Shown here piece by piece: positions 7,727 to 15,730 of a stretch of DNA of 32,193 nucleotides (the first letter of the stretch is position 1; every line of letters starts with the position of its first letter). The position numbers and the translations under genes were made by a program. The notes below the pieces were generated by a model. That model made no database searches. It was given only the letters and a program-made list of their open reading frames with translations, and was not told where the DNA came from. This DNA comes from Paenibacillus oryzae. Its GTDB lineage: Bacteria > Bacillota > Bacilli > Paenibacillales > Paenibacillaceae. The DNA lies in the NCBI RefSeq assembly GCF_001675045.1, contig NZ_LYPA01000078.1, positions 1 through 32,193 of the forward strand. Direction: 5' to 3'.

Positions 7727-8147
7727 GCTGGCGATTAATCTGTTTCTTGTGCTGCTTGGCCTTGCCGGGGGACTGGCCGTAGGCAGCGGCATGGTTGCCC
7801 TCCTGATCGTTTTCGATTTAATCCCGCGTCTGGCCCAGCTGGCGAGGGCTTTCCGCAAAGCCGTATGGTTTGAAACGGCCATTATCGCAGGTTCCCTGTA
7901 TTGGACCTTTGCCGATTTTCTGGACTGGCGGCTGCCTCTGGGTTTTGTCCCACTTTTGGGGCTGCCGGGACTTCTGGACGGCATTTTTATCGGTATGCTG
8001 GCGGCGGCATTAACAGAGGTTATCAACGTTTTGCCGATTCTGGCTAAACGAATGGGCTTGTCCCAATATATGTTTGCGCTTGTTATGTCGATGGTTTTGG
8101 GCAAAACGCTTGGTTCGTTGTTTGATTGGCTGATTTTTCAGTGGTGA
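7719..8147 (+). CDS. spoVAB: Stage V sporulation protein AB
   Basis: Integral membrane protein of 142 residues with about four to five hydrophobic segments covering most of its length: 3-28, 46-62, 70-92 and 112-135. It pairs with SpoVAA in the spore inner membrane. The start at 7719 gives MGELAINLFLVLLGLAGG and overlaps the spoVAA end by 8 nt; GGGAG (7706-7710) is at 8 nt. The open frame from 7653 is overlap with spoVAA. Its precise role is unknown even in B. subtilis. Confidence 0.9.
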   Translation: MGELAINLFLVLLGLAGGLAVGSGMVALLIVFDLIPRLAQLARAFRKAVWFETAIIAGSLYWTFADFLDWRLPLGFVPLLGLPGLLDGIFIGMLAAALTEVINVLPILAKRMGLSQYMFALVMSMVLGKTLGSLFDWLIFQW

Positions 8148-8177
8148 CGGGATGAAACTACTCCGGAGGCGATAGGT

Positions 8178-9920
8178 ATGACAGATATGGAACAGGACAG
8201 GGAGCAGGCTGCGGGGCGAAACGGGAAATCCGGCTGGATGCCCGGCATGCCCGAGGAACAACGGATGGAGGAGAGAGGAGCGCTGCAAGGCTATTCTGGC
8301 ATGAATACGCATACCGGCCCATCTGAAGAAGCCTCTGAAGCATATAAGAGCGAGGAGGCCAACGGGCAAAAGGCGGGCCAGTCCTCCGGCGGTCAAAAGG
8401 GCCGGGGAGGAAATGCAAAAGAAGCGTCAGAGGGCAAGGGTGAGGATGCGGAAAAGCAGGCAAGGCCAATTCCCTCTAAGCTCGACGAGGTGCTGAAACG
8501 GCTGGAGGATGAAGTCGGCTTTAAAACAAGCTTTGACATTGTTGTCCGCGAGATGACGTTCGGGGAGCGGAAAACGGCGCTTTTTTGCATGAACGGGCTA
8601 GTTAAGGACGAACTGCTTACAGAGGTGCTCAAACGGCTGACCTATCTCCAGCCCGATGATTTGAGCAGCGACGCGCTTCACATGTTTCTGGATCATTATG
8701 TGCCTGCGGCGCAGGTGGAGCGGGAAAGTGACTGGACGATGCTCATTAACAGCGTTTTGGCCGGAGGAACGGCGCTGTTTATTGATGGAGAGAGTACCGC
8801 ATTGCGAATCGACGCCAAAAATTTTCCAGCACGCGGGCTGGAGGAGCCTTCGCTGGAGAAGGTGGTAAGGGGCAGCAGGGACGGTTTTATTGAAACGCTT
8901 ATGGTTAACGTTTCCCTGGTCCGCAGACGCCTGCGCGATCCCGCGCTGAGATACGAGCTTGTCCAGATCGGCGAACGGACCAAAAGCGATGTTTGCATTG
9001 CCTATATAGACGATATTGTCGACAAGGAGCTGCTGAAATCCATCAAGGATAAAATCGGCTTGGTCAAGGTCGACGGATTGCCGCTTGCGGACAAGCAGCT
9101 GGAGGAGGCGACGATCAATCGGGGCTGGAGTCCGTTTCCGCTCGCCCGATATTCCGAACGTCCCGATACGGTTGCCGCACATTTACTGGAAGGCGCTGTC
9201 GCTATTTTCGTGGATACCTCGCCCAGCGTCATGACGCTGCCAACAACCTATACCGATTTGATGCAGCACGCGGAGGAAAATCGCCAGACGCCGCTGATTG
9301 GCACTTATTTGCGGTGGGTTCGTTTCGCCGGGGTGCTGGCATCGCTGTTTATGCTGCCCTTGTGGCTTCTATTCGTTTTGCATCCGGAGTACAAACCTCC
9401 AATGCTGGAATTTATCGGTCCCAACAAAACCGGTAAAATTCCGCTGTTTCTCCAATTTTTATTGGCGGAAATCGGGGTGGATTTAATGAGGATGGCCTCT
9501 GTGCATACCCCGTCTTCCTTATCAACCGCCGTCTCGCTGGTTGCAGCCATTTTGATTGGCGATATTGCCGTGCAAACCGGTATTTTTGTCAATGAGGTCA
9601 TCCTGTATATGGCTATTGCAGCCATCGGCATGTTTGCGACGCCGAGCTACGAGCTTAGCTTGGCTAACCGGATAGTGAGGCTGATTTTACTCATCTCCGT
9701 CGCGGCCTTTGAAGCTCCGGGCTTTATGATCGTTTGCACGCTTATCTTTATTATGCTGGTTATGGAGCGTTCCGTGAACCGTCCCTACATGTGGCCGATT
9801 ATTCCCTTCGATGCTAAAGCCTTATGGAGCATCATCATTCGCAAGCCGGTTTTGCATAACCGGACAAGGCCCAACATTATGCGGGCGCAGCAATCGGAAA
9901 AGCTGCCGGAGGCGGAGTAG
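8178..9920 (+). CDS. spoVAF: Stage V sporulation protein AF (GerA-family germination protein)
   Basis: GerAA-like membrane protein of 580 residues, homologous to the A subunit of nutrient germinant receptors; SpoVAF supports DPA-release-related germination. The family core begins around residue 97 (PIPSKLDEVLKRLEDEVGF). The soluble domain contains DVCIAYIDDIVD and the SPFPLARYSERPD motif. About five membrane segments occupy roughly 375-530. The first ~96 residues are a hydrophilic Gly/Glu/Lys-rich extension not typical of the family. The ATG at 8178 has GGAGG (8165-8169) at 8 nt, so the extension seems to be translated. It follows spoVAB by 30 nt; spoVAC, spoVAD and spoVAE, which normally sit between, are missing. 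Confidence 0.92.
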   Translation: MTDMEQDREQAAGRNGKSGWMPGMPEEQRMEERGALQGYSGMNTHTGPSEEASEAYKSEEANGQKAGQSSGGQKGRGGNAKEASEGKGEDAEKQARPIPSKLDEVLKRLEDEVGFKTSFDIVVREMTFGERKTALFCMNGLVKDELLTEVLKRLTYLQPDDLSSDALHMFLDHYVPAAQVERESDWTMLINSVLAGGTALFIDGESTALRIDAKNFPARGLEEPSLEKVVRGSRDGFIETLMVNVSLVRRRLRDPALRYELVQIGERTKSDVCIAYIDDIVDKELLKSIKDKIGLVKVDGLPLADKQLEEATINRGWSPFPLARYSERPDTVAAHLLEGAVAIFVDTSPSVMTLPTTYTDLMQHAEENRQTPLIGTYLRWVRFAGVLASLFMLPLWLLFVLHPEYKPPMLEFIGPNKTGKIPLFLQFLLAEIGVDLMRMASVHTPSSLSTAVSLVAAILIGDIAVQTGIFVNEVILYMAIAAIGMFATPSYELSLANRIVRLILLISVAAFEAPGFMIVCTLIFIMLVMERSVNRPYMWPIIPFDAKALWSIIIRKPVLHNRTRPNIMRAQQSEKLPEAE

Positions 9921-10101
9921 CGGCGGCGATATTTAATGGCCTCTTATGGAGCCCGGATTTCGGACAAAGGGCGCCATACCCAAAAATACAAATGAAATGC
10001 GAATTTATCCATTTCGGGCGCGGAAGGATTGCGTTATACTGATGCTATAAGATGCAAATCATATCCGTTTTAGGTAAGCGGAAGAAAGCTGAGGGTAACC
10101 A

Positions 10102-11433
10102 ATGTATCTGCATGGAACAAGTAAAATTAATGACAAAGGCCATCTTGAAATAGGCGGTTGCGACGTTACGGATTTGGCGCAGCAGTTTGGCACGCCGCTA
10201 TATATCGTGGACGAGGAGCTCGTTCGCCAGCGCGCAAGAGAATATGTGGAGGCGTTTAAGGCATCCGGATTCAAGTTCCAGGTGGCTTACGCAAGCAAGG
10301 CGTTTAGCGTTATGGCTATGTGCGCCATCGCGGAGCAGGAAGGGCTGTCACTGGACGTTGTGTCCGACGGCGAGCTGCATACAGCGCTGCAAGCGGGCTT
10401 CCCGGTACAGCGCATCCATTTCCACGGCAACAACAAAACGCCGGACGAAATCAATATGGCGCTGGATGCTAATATCGGCTGCTTCGTAGTGGACAACTTC
10501 CACGAGCTTGCTCTGCTTAACGCTCTTGCGGGCGAAAAAGGCAAAAAGGTCAATATCCTGTTCCGCATCACGCCTGGCGTCGAGGCGCATACACATGATT
10601 ATATTTCTACCGGCCAGCAGGATTCCAAGTTTGGCTTCGATCTGGGCAATGGCTCGGCCAAAGCTGCGATTGGACAGGCGCTTGAGCTTCCTAACCTGGA
10701 AATTCTCGGCTTGCATTCCCATATCGGCTCTCAAATTTTCGAGGTTGAAGGCTTCCGCATGGCCGTTGACAAGGTTGCAGACTTTGCGGTTTCCATCCGC
10801 GAGGAATTTGGCTTGACCTTTAAGGTCATCAACTTGGGCGGCGGCTTCGGCATTCGTTATGTTGAAGGCGATACGCCGCTTCCGCTGGGCGAATATGTAG
10901 CCGCTATTACAAATGCCATCAAGGTCAAATTCAACCAGGCAGACTTCCCGCTTCCCGAAATCTGGGTGGAGCCGGGCCGCAGCATGGTTGGCGATGCGGG
11001 TACTACGCTGTACACAATCGGGACAAGCAAGGATATTCCCGGCGTACGCAAATACGTTGCTGTTGACGGCGGCATGACGGATAATCCGCGTCCGGCTCTG
11101 TATCAGTCCCGTTATGAAGCTATTTTGGCTAACCGCGCCAACGAGGCAATTGAAGAAACCGTGTCCATTGCCGGCAAATGCTGCGAAAGCGGCGATATGC
11201 TCATTTGGGATCTGGAGCTGCCGAAGTCGGAAAGCGGTGATTTGCTGGCCGTGTTCTGCACCGGCGCCTACAATTACGCCATGGCAAGCAACTATAACCG
11301 GATACGCCGTCCGGCTGTTGTATTTGTCAAGGACGGCCAGGCTGACCTGGTTGTTAAGCGCGAATCGCTTCACGATATCGTCGTAAATGACGTCATTCCG
11401 GCCCGCCTGCAAAAGTCTGCACTTGCGAATTAA
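10102..11433 (+). CDS. lysA: Diaminopimelate decarboxylase
   Basis: PLP-dependent enzyme of 443 residues that converts meso-diaminopimelate to L-lysine and CO2, the last step of lysine synthesis. The N-terminal alanine-racemase-like barrel carries the PLP lysine Lys66 in AYASKAFS. Further motifs are HSHIGSQI, the phosphate-binding GGGFGIRY, EPGRSMVGDAG, the catalytic-site CESGD, and GAYNYAMASNYN. Length is standard. The SD GAGGG (10091-10095) is 6 nt upstream. It is separated from spoVAF by 181 nt with no clear terminator; only a short GAAATG/CATTTC inverted repeat is seen there. lysA next to spoVA genes is a conserved arrangement in bacilli. Confidence 0.97.
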   Translation: MYLHGTSKINDKGHLEIGGCDVTDLAQQFGTPLYIVDEELVRQRAREYVEAFKASGFKFQVAYASKAFSVMAMCAIAEQEGLSLDVVSDGELHTALQAGFPVQRIHFHGNNKTPDEINMALDANIGCFVVDNFHELALLNALAGEKGKKVNILFRITPGVEAHTHDYISTGQQDSKFGFDLGNGSAKAAIGQALELPNLEILGLHSHIGSQIFEVEGFRMAVDKVADFAVSIREEFGLTFKVINLGGGFGIRYVEGDTPLPLGEYVAAITNAIKVKFNQADFPLPEIWVEPGRSMVGDAGTTLYTIGTSKDIPGVRKYVAVDGGMTDNPRPALYQSRYEAILANRANEAIEETVSIAGKCCESGDMLIWDLELPKSESGDLLAVFCTGAYNYAMASNYNRIRRPAVVFVKDGQADLVVKRESLHDIVVNDVIPARLQKSALAN

Positions 11434-11486
11434 AGATAAAATTGGTAACGTATCTTTATTCGGTATAGAAAGGTAGATGTTTAAAC

Positions 11487-11918
11487 ATGGCAAAACAAGC
11501 AAAGATCAAATTGGCAAGCGGCGGCGAGGTGCACCTGGAGCTGTTCGACCAGGATGCGCCAAATACTGTTGCAAACTTTGAAAAGCTGGCAAGCAGCGGT
11601 TTTTACGACGGCTTGACCTTCCACCGCGTTATTCCGGGTTTTGTTGCCCAAGGCGGCTGCCCGACAGGCAACGGCACGGGTGGACCGGGCTATCAAATCA
11701 ATTGCGAAATCAACCCTAACAAGCACGAGCGCGGAACGCTTGCAATGGCTCACGCCGGACGCAACACTGGCGGCAGCCAATTCTATATCTGCTACCAGCC
11801 GCAGCCGCATCTTGACGGCGGCCACACGGTCTTCGGCAAGGTGACTAAAGGCATGGAGTTTGTGGATGCTCTTAAAAACGGCGACAAAATGGAGAAGGTT
11901 GAAGTTTCCGCCGAATAG
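11487..11918 (+). CDS. ppiB: Cyclophilin-type peptidyl-prolyl cis-trans isomerase
   Basis: Cytoplasmic prolyl isomerase of 143 residues that speeds protein folding. It is a single cyclophilin domain with FHRVIPGFVAQGG (catalytic Arg), the FYICYQPQPHLDGGHTVFGKV signature, and GRNTGGSQF. Length matches PpiB-type proteins with no signal peptide. The SD (AAAGG, 11469-11473) is 13 nt from the ATG, longer than usual. It lies 53 nt after lysA on the same strand and may be co-transcribed. Confidence 0.95.
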   Translation: MAKQAKIKLASGGEVHLELFDQDAPNTVANFEKLASSGFYDGLTFHRVIPGFVAQGGCPTGNGTGGPGYQINCEINPNKHERGTLAMAHAGRNTGGSQFYICYQPQPHLDGGHTVFGKVTKGMEFVDALKNGDKMEKVEVSAE

Positions 11919-11954
11919 TGGTAAGATGCTAACCATATCATCAATAGCAAGCTT

Positions 11955-12129
11955 TCCTTCGGGGTCGGGTGAAAGTCCCAACCGGCGGTGATCGGAGCGA
12001 GCCGGACAAAACGGGCAACCGTATGTCCGGCGCTCTCCGTCAGTCCGTGACCCGGATTGAACGAATTGTTCAATGCGGTGGACCTGGTGAAAATCCGGGA
12101 CCGACAGTATAGTCTGGATGGGAGAAGGA
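11955..12129 (+). ncRNA. FMN riboswitch (RFN element)
   Basis: The conserved RFN aptamer is recognisable from GGGGTCGGGTGAAAGTCCC and ACCGGCGGT at the 5' side to CAGTCCGTGACCC, GCGGTGGACCTGGTGAAA and GACAGTATAGTCTGGATGGG at the 3' side. P1 is formed by TCCTTC (11955-11960) with GAAGGA (12124-12129). It lies about 295 nt ahead of ribE and should repress the rib operon when FMN is bound, by steering the leader toward the terminator at 12321. Confidence 0.95.
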
Positions 12130-12320
12130 GGAGCTTCGGCATTGCGCAGACCAAAATCCTGCTTTATTTCCGCTTGTGCTTTAATTCACATTAGCGAAAA
12201 TTTCCTGGATTTTTGGACAGCTTCGCGAGACGTTTTTGTCCTGCGCAAAAATAGACTGGATGCTCACAGCCTAAAAGGCGGTGAATGGTCTATTTGTCGT
12301 TGTTCTTATTTTCTTTGAAC
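12130..12320 (+). other. Long riboswitch leader with possible 58-codon leader ORF
   Basis: This stretch of about 190 nt separates the FMN aptamer from its terminator. It contains a hairpin, ATTTTTGGACA (12209-12219) against TGTCC (12237-12241) plus CAAAAAT (12246-12252). An open frame from a TTG at 12142 ends at a TGA at 12316-12318, immediately before the terminator stem. The AGGAGGAG at the aptamer's 3' edge could serve as SD, though 10 nt is a loose spacing. The encoded peptide is not recognisable and does not resemble RibD. It may be non-coding leader only. Confidence 0.35.
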
Positions 12321-12352
12321 CCCCTCGGCAAGCTGCCTGGAGGGGCTTTTTG
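12321..12352 (+). terminator. Riboswitch-controlled intrinsic terminator before ribE
   Basis: CCCCTC (12321-12326) pairs with GAGGGG (12340-12345). The inner pairing is GGCA (12327-12330) with TGCC (12334-12337) around a 3-nt loop. CTTTTTGCGTTT follows. It lies between the FMN aptamer and ribE with no other gene between, so it is the probable attenuator. Confidence 0.85.
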
Positions 12353-12423
12353 CGTTTCTGACCGTTCAGCGAAGGAATCGCCGGATGATTAGAGCGTTAT
12401 ATTAACGGGAGGGGGAGACCTTT

Positions 12424-13089
12424 ATTTTTACCGGACTGGTTGAGGAAGTCGGAGTCATGAAAGGCGCAACCCGGCAAGGTGAAGCCATGCGGCTGCTAAT
12501 TGGAGCAAGTCTCGTTGTCGACGGCGTCAAGCTGGGGGACAGCATTTCCGTAAATGGCGTATGTCTGACCGTTACCGCCTTCGATCATCATTCTTTTGCT
12601 GCAGACGTTATGCCCGAAACATACCGGAAATCGACCCTGCATAGCCTGAAGCCTGGCAGCGCGGTGAATCTGGAGCGGGCGATGAAGGCGGGCGACCGGT
12701 TTGGCGGCCATATTGTACAGGGGCACGTGGACGGCACCGGTGTAGTTGTTTCCAGACGAAGGGATGCCAATGCGGTTGTTTTTAACATTTCTCTTCACGA
12801 CAACGAAAGCCTCCGTTATATCATACCTAAAGGCTCCATTACGATTGACGGCATCAGCTTGACGGTGGTAGACGTGTCTGAGGACGGCTTTTGTGTTTCG
12901 ATTATACCGCATACCTTGGCGGAAACCGCTCTTCAGCAGCGTCAGCCTGGCGAAGCGGTTAATATTGAATGCGATATTATCGGAAAATATGTCGATCATC
13001 TGCTTCATTTCAGCACGCCGGAGCAACGTGGCCGACGCAGCGCCTCCAAATTGACAACGGGTTATTTGGCAGAACACGGCTTTTTGTAA
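12424..13089 (+). CDS. ribE: Riboflavin synthase alpha chain with apparent ATT start
   Basis: Converts two 6,7-dimethyl-8-ribityllumazine into riboflavin plus the pyrimidinedione. Two tandem lumazine-binding domains are visible: about 1-95 (DSISVNGVCLTV, FAADVMPETYRKSTL, NLERAMKAGDRFGGHIVQGHVDG) and 96-200 (GSITIDGISLTVVDV, HTLAETAL, NIECDIIGKYVDHLL). Proteins of this family start MFTGLVEE. Here FTGLVEEVG is preceded by ATT at 12424-12426, with GGGGGAG (12411-12417) 6 nt upstream. The first ATG (12457) would delete the conserved first strand and has no SD. No other standard start lies between the in-frame stop at 12403 and ATT; a CTG at 12436 is an alternative. The ATT codon could be real (221 residues) or a G-to-T base error. 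Confidence 0.9.
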   Translation: MFTGLVEEVGVMKGATRQGEAMRLLIGASLVVDGVKLGDSISVNGVCLTVTAFDHHSFAADVMPETYRKSTLHSLKPGSAVNLERAMKAGDRFGGHIVQGHVDGTGVVVSRRRDANAVVFNISLHDNESLRYIIPKGSITIDGISLTVVDVSEDGFCVSIIPHTLAETALQQRQPGEAVNIECDIIGKYVDHLLHFSTPEQRGRRSASKLTTGYLAEHGFL

Positions 13090-13110
13090 GGGACATTGGG
13101 AGGGGATTGT

Positions 13111-14379
13111 ATGACGGAAGAAAAACAAGCGTCGTTTGACACCATTGAGGAGGCCGTAAAGGATTTGCTTGCGGGCCGTCCCATAATTGTGGTAGATGAT
13201 GAAGACCGGGAAAATGAAGGCGATCTGGTTGCTCTTGCGGATAAATCGACGCCCGAGGTGATCAACTTTATGATTTCCGAGGCGCGCGGCCTAGTCTGCG
13301 CTCCCATTACGGCAAAGCGCGCGGAAGAGCTGGATCTGCCGCCAATGGTGAAAAAAAATACGGATTACCACGGAACAGCCTTTACCGTATCCGTCGATCA
13401 TATCTCCACGAGTACGGGCATTTCCGCGTACGAGCGTTCGGTTAGCATCAAGGCGCTGATTGATCCAGCGGCGCGTGCGGAGGATTTCCGCCGTCCGGGT
13501 CACATCTTTCCGCTGATTGCCAAGGAAGGCGGCGTATTACGCCGCGCGGGGCATACGGAGGCGGCAATTGATCTGGCTCTGCTGTGCGGGGCGAGCCCTG
13601 CGGCTACGATATGCGAAATTATTAAAGAGGACGGGACCATGGCGCGCCTTCCCGATCTTGTTCTTTTCAAAAACAAGCATGGCCTCAAAATGATTACGAT
13701 CGAAGAGCTGATCCGTTACCGCAATGAAAAGGAGCAGCTGGTGGATCGGATCGTGGATGTGACTATACCGACTGATTTTGGCGTTTTTCGCGCCGTCGCG
13801 TATACGAACAAGGTAGACGACAAGGAGCATGTCGCTTTTGTGAAAGGCGAAATCAAGCCCGATCAGCCTGTGCTCGTGCGCGTTCATTCGGAATGCCTCA
13901 CCGGAGACGTGTTCCATTCCCATCGCTGCGACTGCGGACCGCAGCTGGCCGCCGCGATGAATCAGATCAATGAAGCCGGCTCCGGCGTATTGCTATATAT
14001 GCGCCAGGAGGGCCGCGGCATCGGCTTGATCAACAAATTAAAGGCGTATGCGCTTCAGGAGCAGGGATTGGATACGGTCGAGGCGAATATTAAACTAGGC
14101 TTTGCTCCCGATTTGCGGGAATACGGCATTGGCGCTCAAATTTTGAGAGATCTCGGCATCACTCAAATGCAGCTTATGACCAATAATCCCCGTAAAATTA
14201 AAGGGCTTGAAGGGTATGGCATTGAAGTTGTGGACCGTGTGCCCATCCAGATGCCGGCCAACGATAGCAACCGCGGTTATTTGCGCGCCAAGGCTGCCAA
14301 AATGGGGCATTTGCTAAAGCTGGATGAGCTGGAGCAGAGAGCTGAAGAAGGAAAGCCTGCATCGCCGCAGCATTTGTAA
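13111..14379 (+). CDS. ribBA: Bifunctional DHBP synthase / GTP cyclohydrolase II
   Basis: Fused enzyme of 422 residues supplying both riboflavin precursors. The N-terminal DHBP synthase half (about 1-205) turns ribulose 5-phosphate into dihydroxybutanone phosphate and has the metal site DDEDRENEGDLV, plus RAGHTEAAIDL. The C-terminal GTP cyclohydrolase II half (about 206-400) has the zinc cysteines in SECLTGDVFHSHRCDCGPQL, the motif RQEGRGIGLINKLKAYALQ, and NNPRKIKGL. The ATG at 13111 follows GGGAGGGG (13098-13105); the longer frame from the TTG at 13096 overlaps the SD. It lies 21 nt after ribE in the same riboswitch-controlled operon. Confidence 0.96.
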   Translation: MTEEKQASFDTIEEAVKDLLAGRPIIVVDDEDRENEGDLVALADKSTPEVINFMISEARGLVCAPITAKRAEELDLPPMVKKNTDYHGTAFTVSVDHISTSTGISAYERSVSIKALIDPAARAEDFRRPGHIFPLIAKEGGVLRRAGHTEAAIDLALLCGASPAATICEIIKEDGTMARLPDLVLFKNKHGLKMITIEELIRYRNEKEQLVDRIVDVTIPTDFGVFRAVAYTNKVDDKEHVAFVKGEIKPDQPVLVRVHSECLTGDVFHSHRCDCGPQLAAAMNQINEAGSGVLLYMRQEGRGIGLINKLKAYALQEQGLDTVEANIKLGFAPDLREYGIGAQILRDLGITQMQLMTNNPRKIKGLEGYGIEVVDRVPIQMPANDSNRGYLRAKAAKMGHLLKLDELEQRAEEGKPASPQHL

Positions 14380-14438
14380 TTCAAGATTCCATGAGCGAAA
14401 GTTCAGTTTCTAATACAAGCAGAGGGGAAGTAGCAGAC

Positions 14439-14909
14439 ATGGCAAAATATTATGAAGGACATTTAGTATCTAATGGGTTGAAATATGGCGTTGTTGTGGG
14501 CAGATTTAATGAATTCATCTCCGGGAAGCTGTTAAGCGGAGCTTTGGACGCGTTCAAGCGTCACGGAGCGGAGGACGATGATGTGGAAGTGGCTTGGGTG
14601 CCTGGTGCCTTTGAAATTCCGCTTATTGCCCAAAAGATGGCGGAAAGCGGCAAATATGACGCTGTCATCACGCTTGGCGCCGTCATCCGCGGATCGACGC
14701 CGCATTTTGATTATGTGTGCAACGAAGCGGCCAAAGGCGTGGCGGCTATTGCGCTGAAAACCGGCATTCCAACCATTTTTGGCGTTTTGACGGTCGATTC
14801 CATCGAGCAGGCGATTGAGCGCGCGGGCACAAAAGCCGGCAATAAAGGCTATGAAGCGGCTGCCAGCGCCATCGAAATGGCCAATTTGAGCAAGCAGCTT
14901 CAAGGATAA
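14439..14909 (+). CDS. ribH: 6,7-dimethyl-8-ribityllumazine synthase
   Basis: Penultimate riboflavin enzyme (156 residues) condensing dihydroxybutanone phosphate with the ribitylamino-pyrimidine; it normally assembles as a capsid that can enclose riboflavin synthase. Signature segments are VVVGRFNEFISGKLL, WVPGAFEIPL, TLGAVIRGSTPHFDYVCNEAAKG and FGVLTVDSIEQAIERAGTKAGNKG. The ATG at 14439 is preceded by AGAGGGGAAG (14421-14430) and gives the standard length. The frame extends upstream to 14391 without an SD. It is the last recognisable rib gene of the operon; scpA follows after 41 nt with no terminator. Confidence 0.96.
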   Translation: MAKYYEGHLVSNGLKYGVVVGRFNEFISGKLLSGALDAFKRHGAEDDDVEVAWVPGAFEIPLIAQKMAESGKYDAVITLGAVIRGSTPHFDYVCNEAAKGVAAIALKTGIPTIFGVLTVDSIEQAIERAGTKAGNKGYEAAASAIEMANLSKQLQG

Positions 14910-14950
14910 TCTCAACACCTTGATTTGCCAGACGGCGGGAGGGCATCATT

Positions 14951-15730
14951 TTGTCTGTGCTTTACAAGCTTGAAACGTTTGAAGGTCCGCTTGACCTGCT
15001 TCTCCATTTGATTGATAAAGCGGAAATCGATATCCATGATATATCCATCAGCGAAATTACGATTCAGTATATGGAATATCTGAATGCCATGAAGGAGCTG
15101 GAGCTGGAGGTTACCAGCGAGTTTCTGGTGATGGCGGCAACGCTGCTGGCGATCAAAAGCAAGCAGCTGCTCCCTAAACCTCCCGTGTTTGACGATGAGC
15201 CCGAGGATTGGTATGACGATGGCATGGACATGCGGGATGAACTGATTCAGCGGCTGGTGGAATATCGCAAATTCAAGGCTATTGCGGAGCAATTACGCGA
15301 CAGGGAGCATGACAGAAGCCTGCTGTTTTCGCGCGAGCCCGAGGATATGACCCCGTTTCTTAAGGAAGTTCCGGTTAATCCGGTGGAAGGGCTTCATATT
15401 TCCGATCTGGTGAATGCATTCCAGAAGGCGCTGCGCAAGGCGGCAAGGCGGAATTTTGTAGCTACCGTTCATCGCGATGAAATTTCCGTCAAGGATCGTA
15501 TTCAGGATATCGTGGAGCTTCTGAAGCAATACGAAACGGTTCGATTTTCCAAGCTGATCCGAGAAAATATGGACAGACATGAAATCGTCGTTACCTTTCT
15601 TGCGATATTGGAGCTTATGAAGATGAAGCATATCCGGTGCCATCAGCATGGGCTGTTTGATGATATCGTGATTCACTGGAGAGGAGAAAGCGGGCAAGAT
15701 GGATTATCAGCATTTGAAGAAAATTATTGA
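14951..15730 (+). CDS. scpA: Segregation and condensation protein A
   Basis: Kleisin subunit (259 residues) of the SMC-ScpAB condensin complex that compacts and segregates chromosomes. The N-terminal kleisin motif is LETFEGPLDLLLHLIDKAEIDI. The central MAATLLAIKSKQLLP and a C-terminal winged helix near 190-240 (VVTFLAILELMKM) are typical. The start is TTG at 14951 with GGGAGGG (14937-14943) at 7 nt. The last 32 nt overlap scpB in another frame, so the two partners are translationally linked. Confidence 0.95.
   Translation: MSVLYKLETFEGPLDLLLHLIDKAEIDIHDISISEITIQYMEYLNAMKELELEVTSEFLVMAATLLAIKSKQLLPKPPVFDDEPEDWYDDGMDMRDELIQRLVEYRKFKAIAEQLRDREHDRSLLFSREPEDMTPFLKEVPVNPVEGLHISDLVNAFQKALRKAARRNFVATVHRDEISVKDRIQDIVELLKQYETVRFSKLIRENMDRHEIVVTFLAILELMKMKHIRCHQHGLFDDIVIHWRGESGQDGLSAFEENY

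Noticed and set aside
11442..11469. TTGGTA / TATAGA promoter-like pair before ppiB
   Set aside because: The implied transcription start would lie downstream of the ppiB SD, so it cannot drive its translation.
10348..11502. 384-codon open frame antisense to lysA
   Set aside because: Lies within the well-supported lysA and encodes nothing recognisable.
12457..12459. ATG at 12457 as the ribE start
   Set aside because: It would drop the conserved FTGLVEEVG strand and lacks an SD, while the ATT at 12424 has both.
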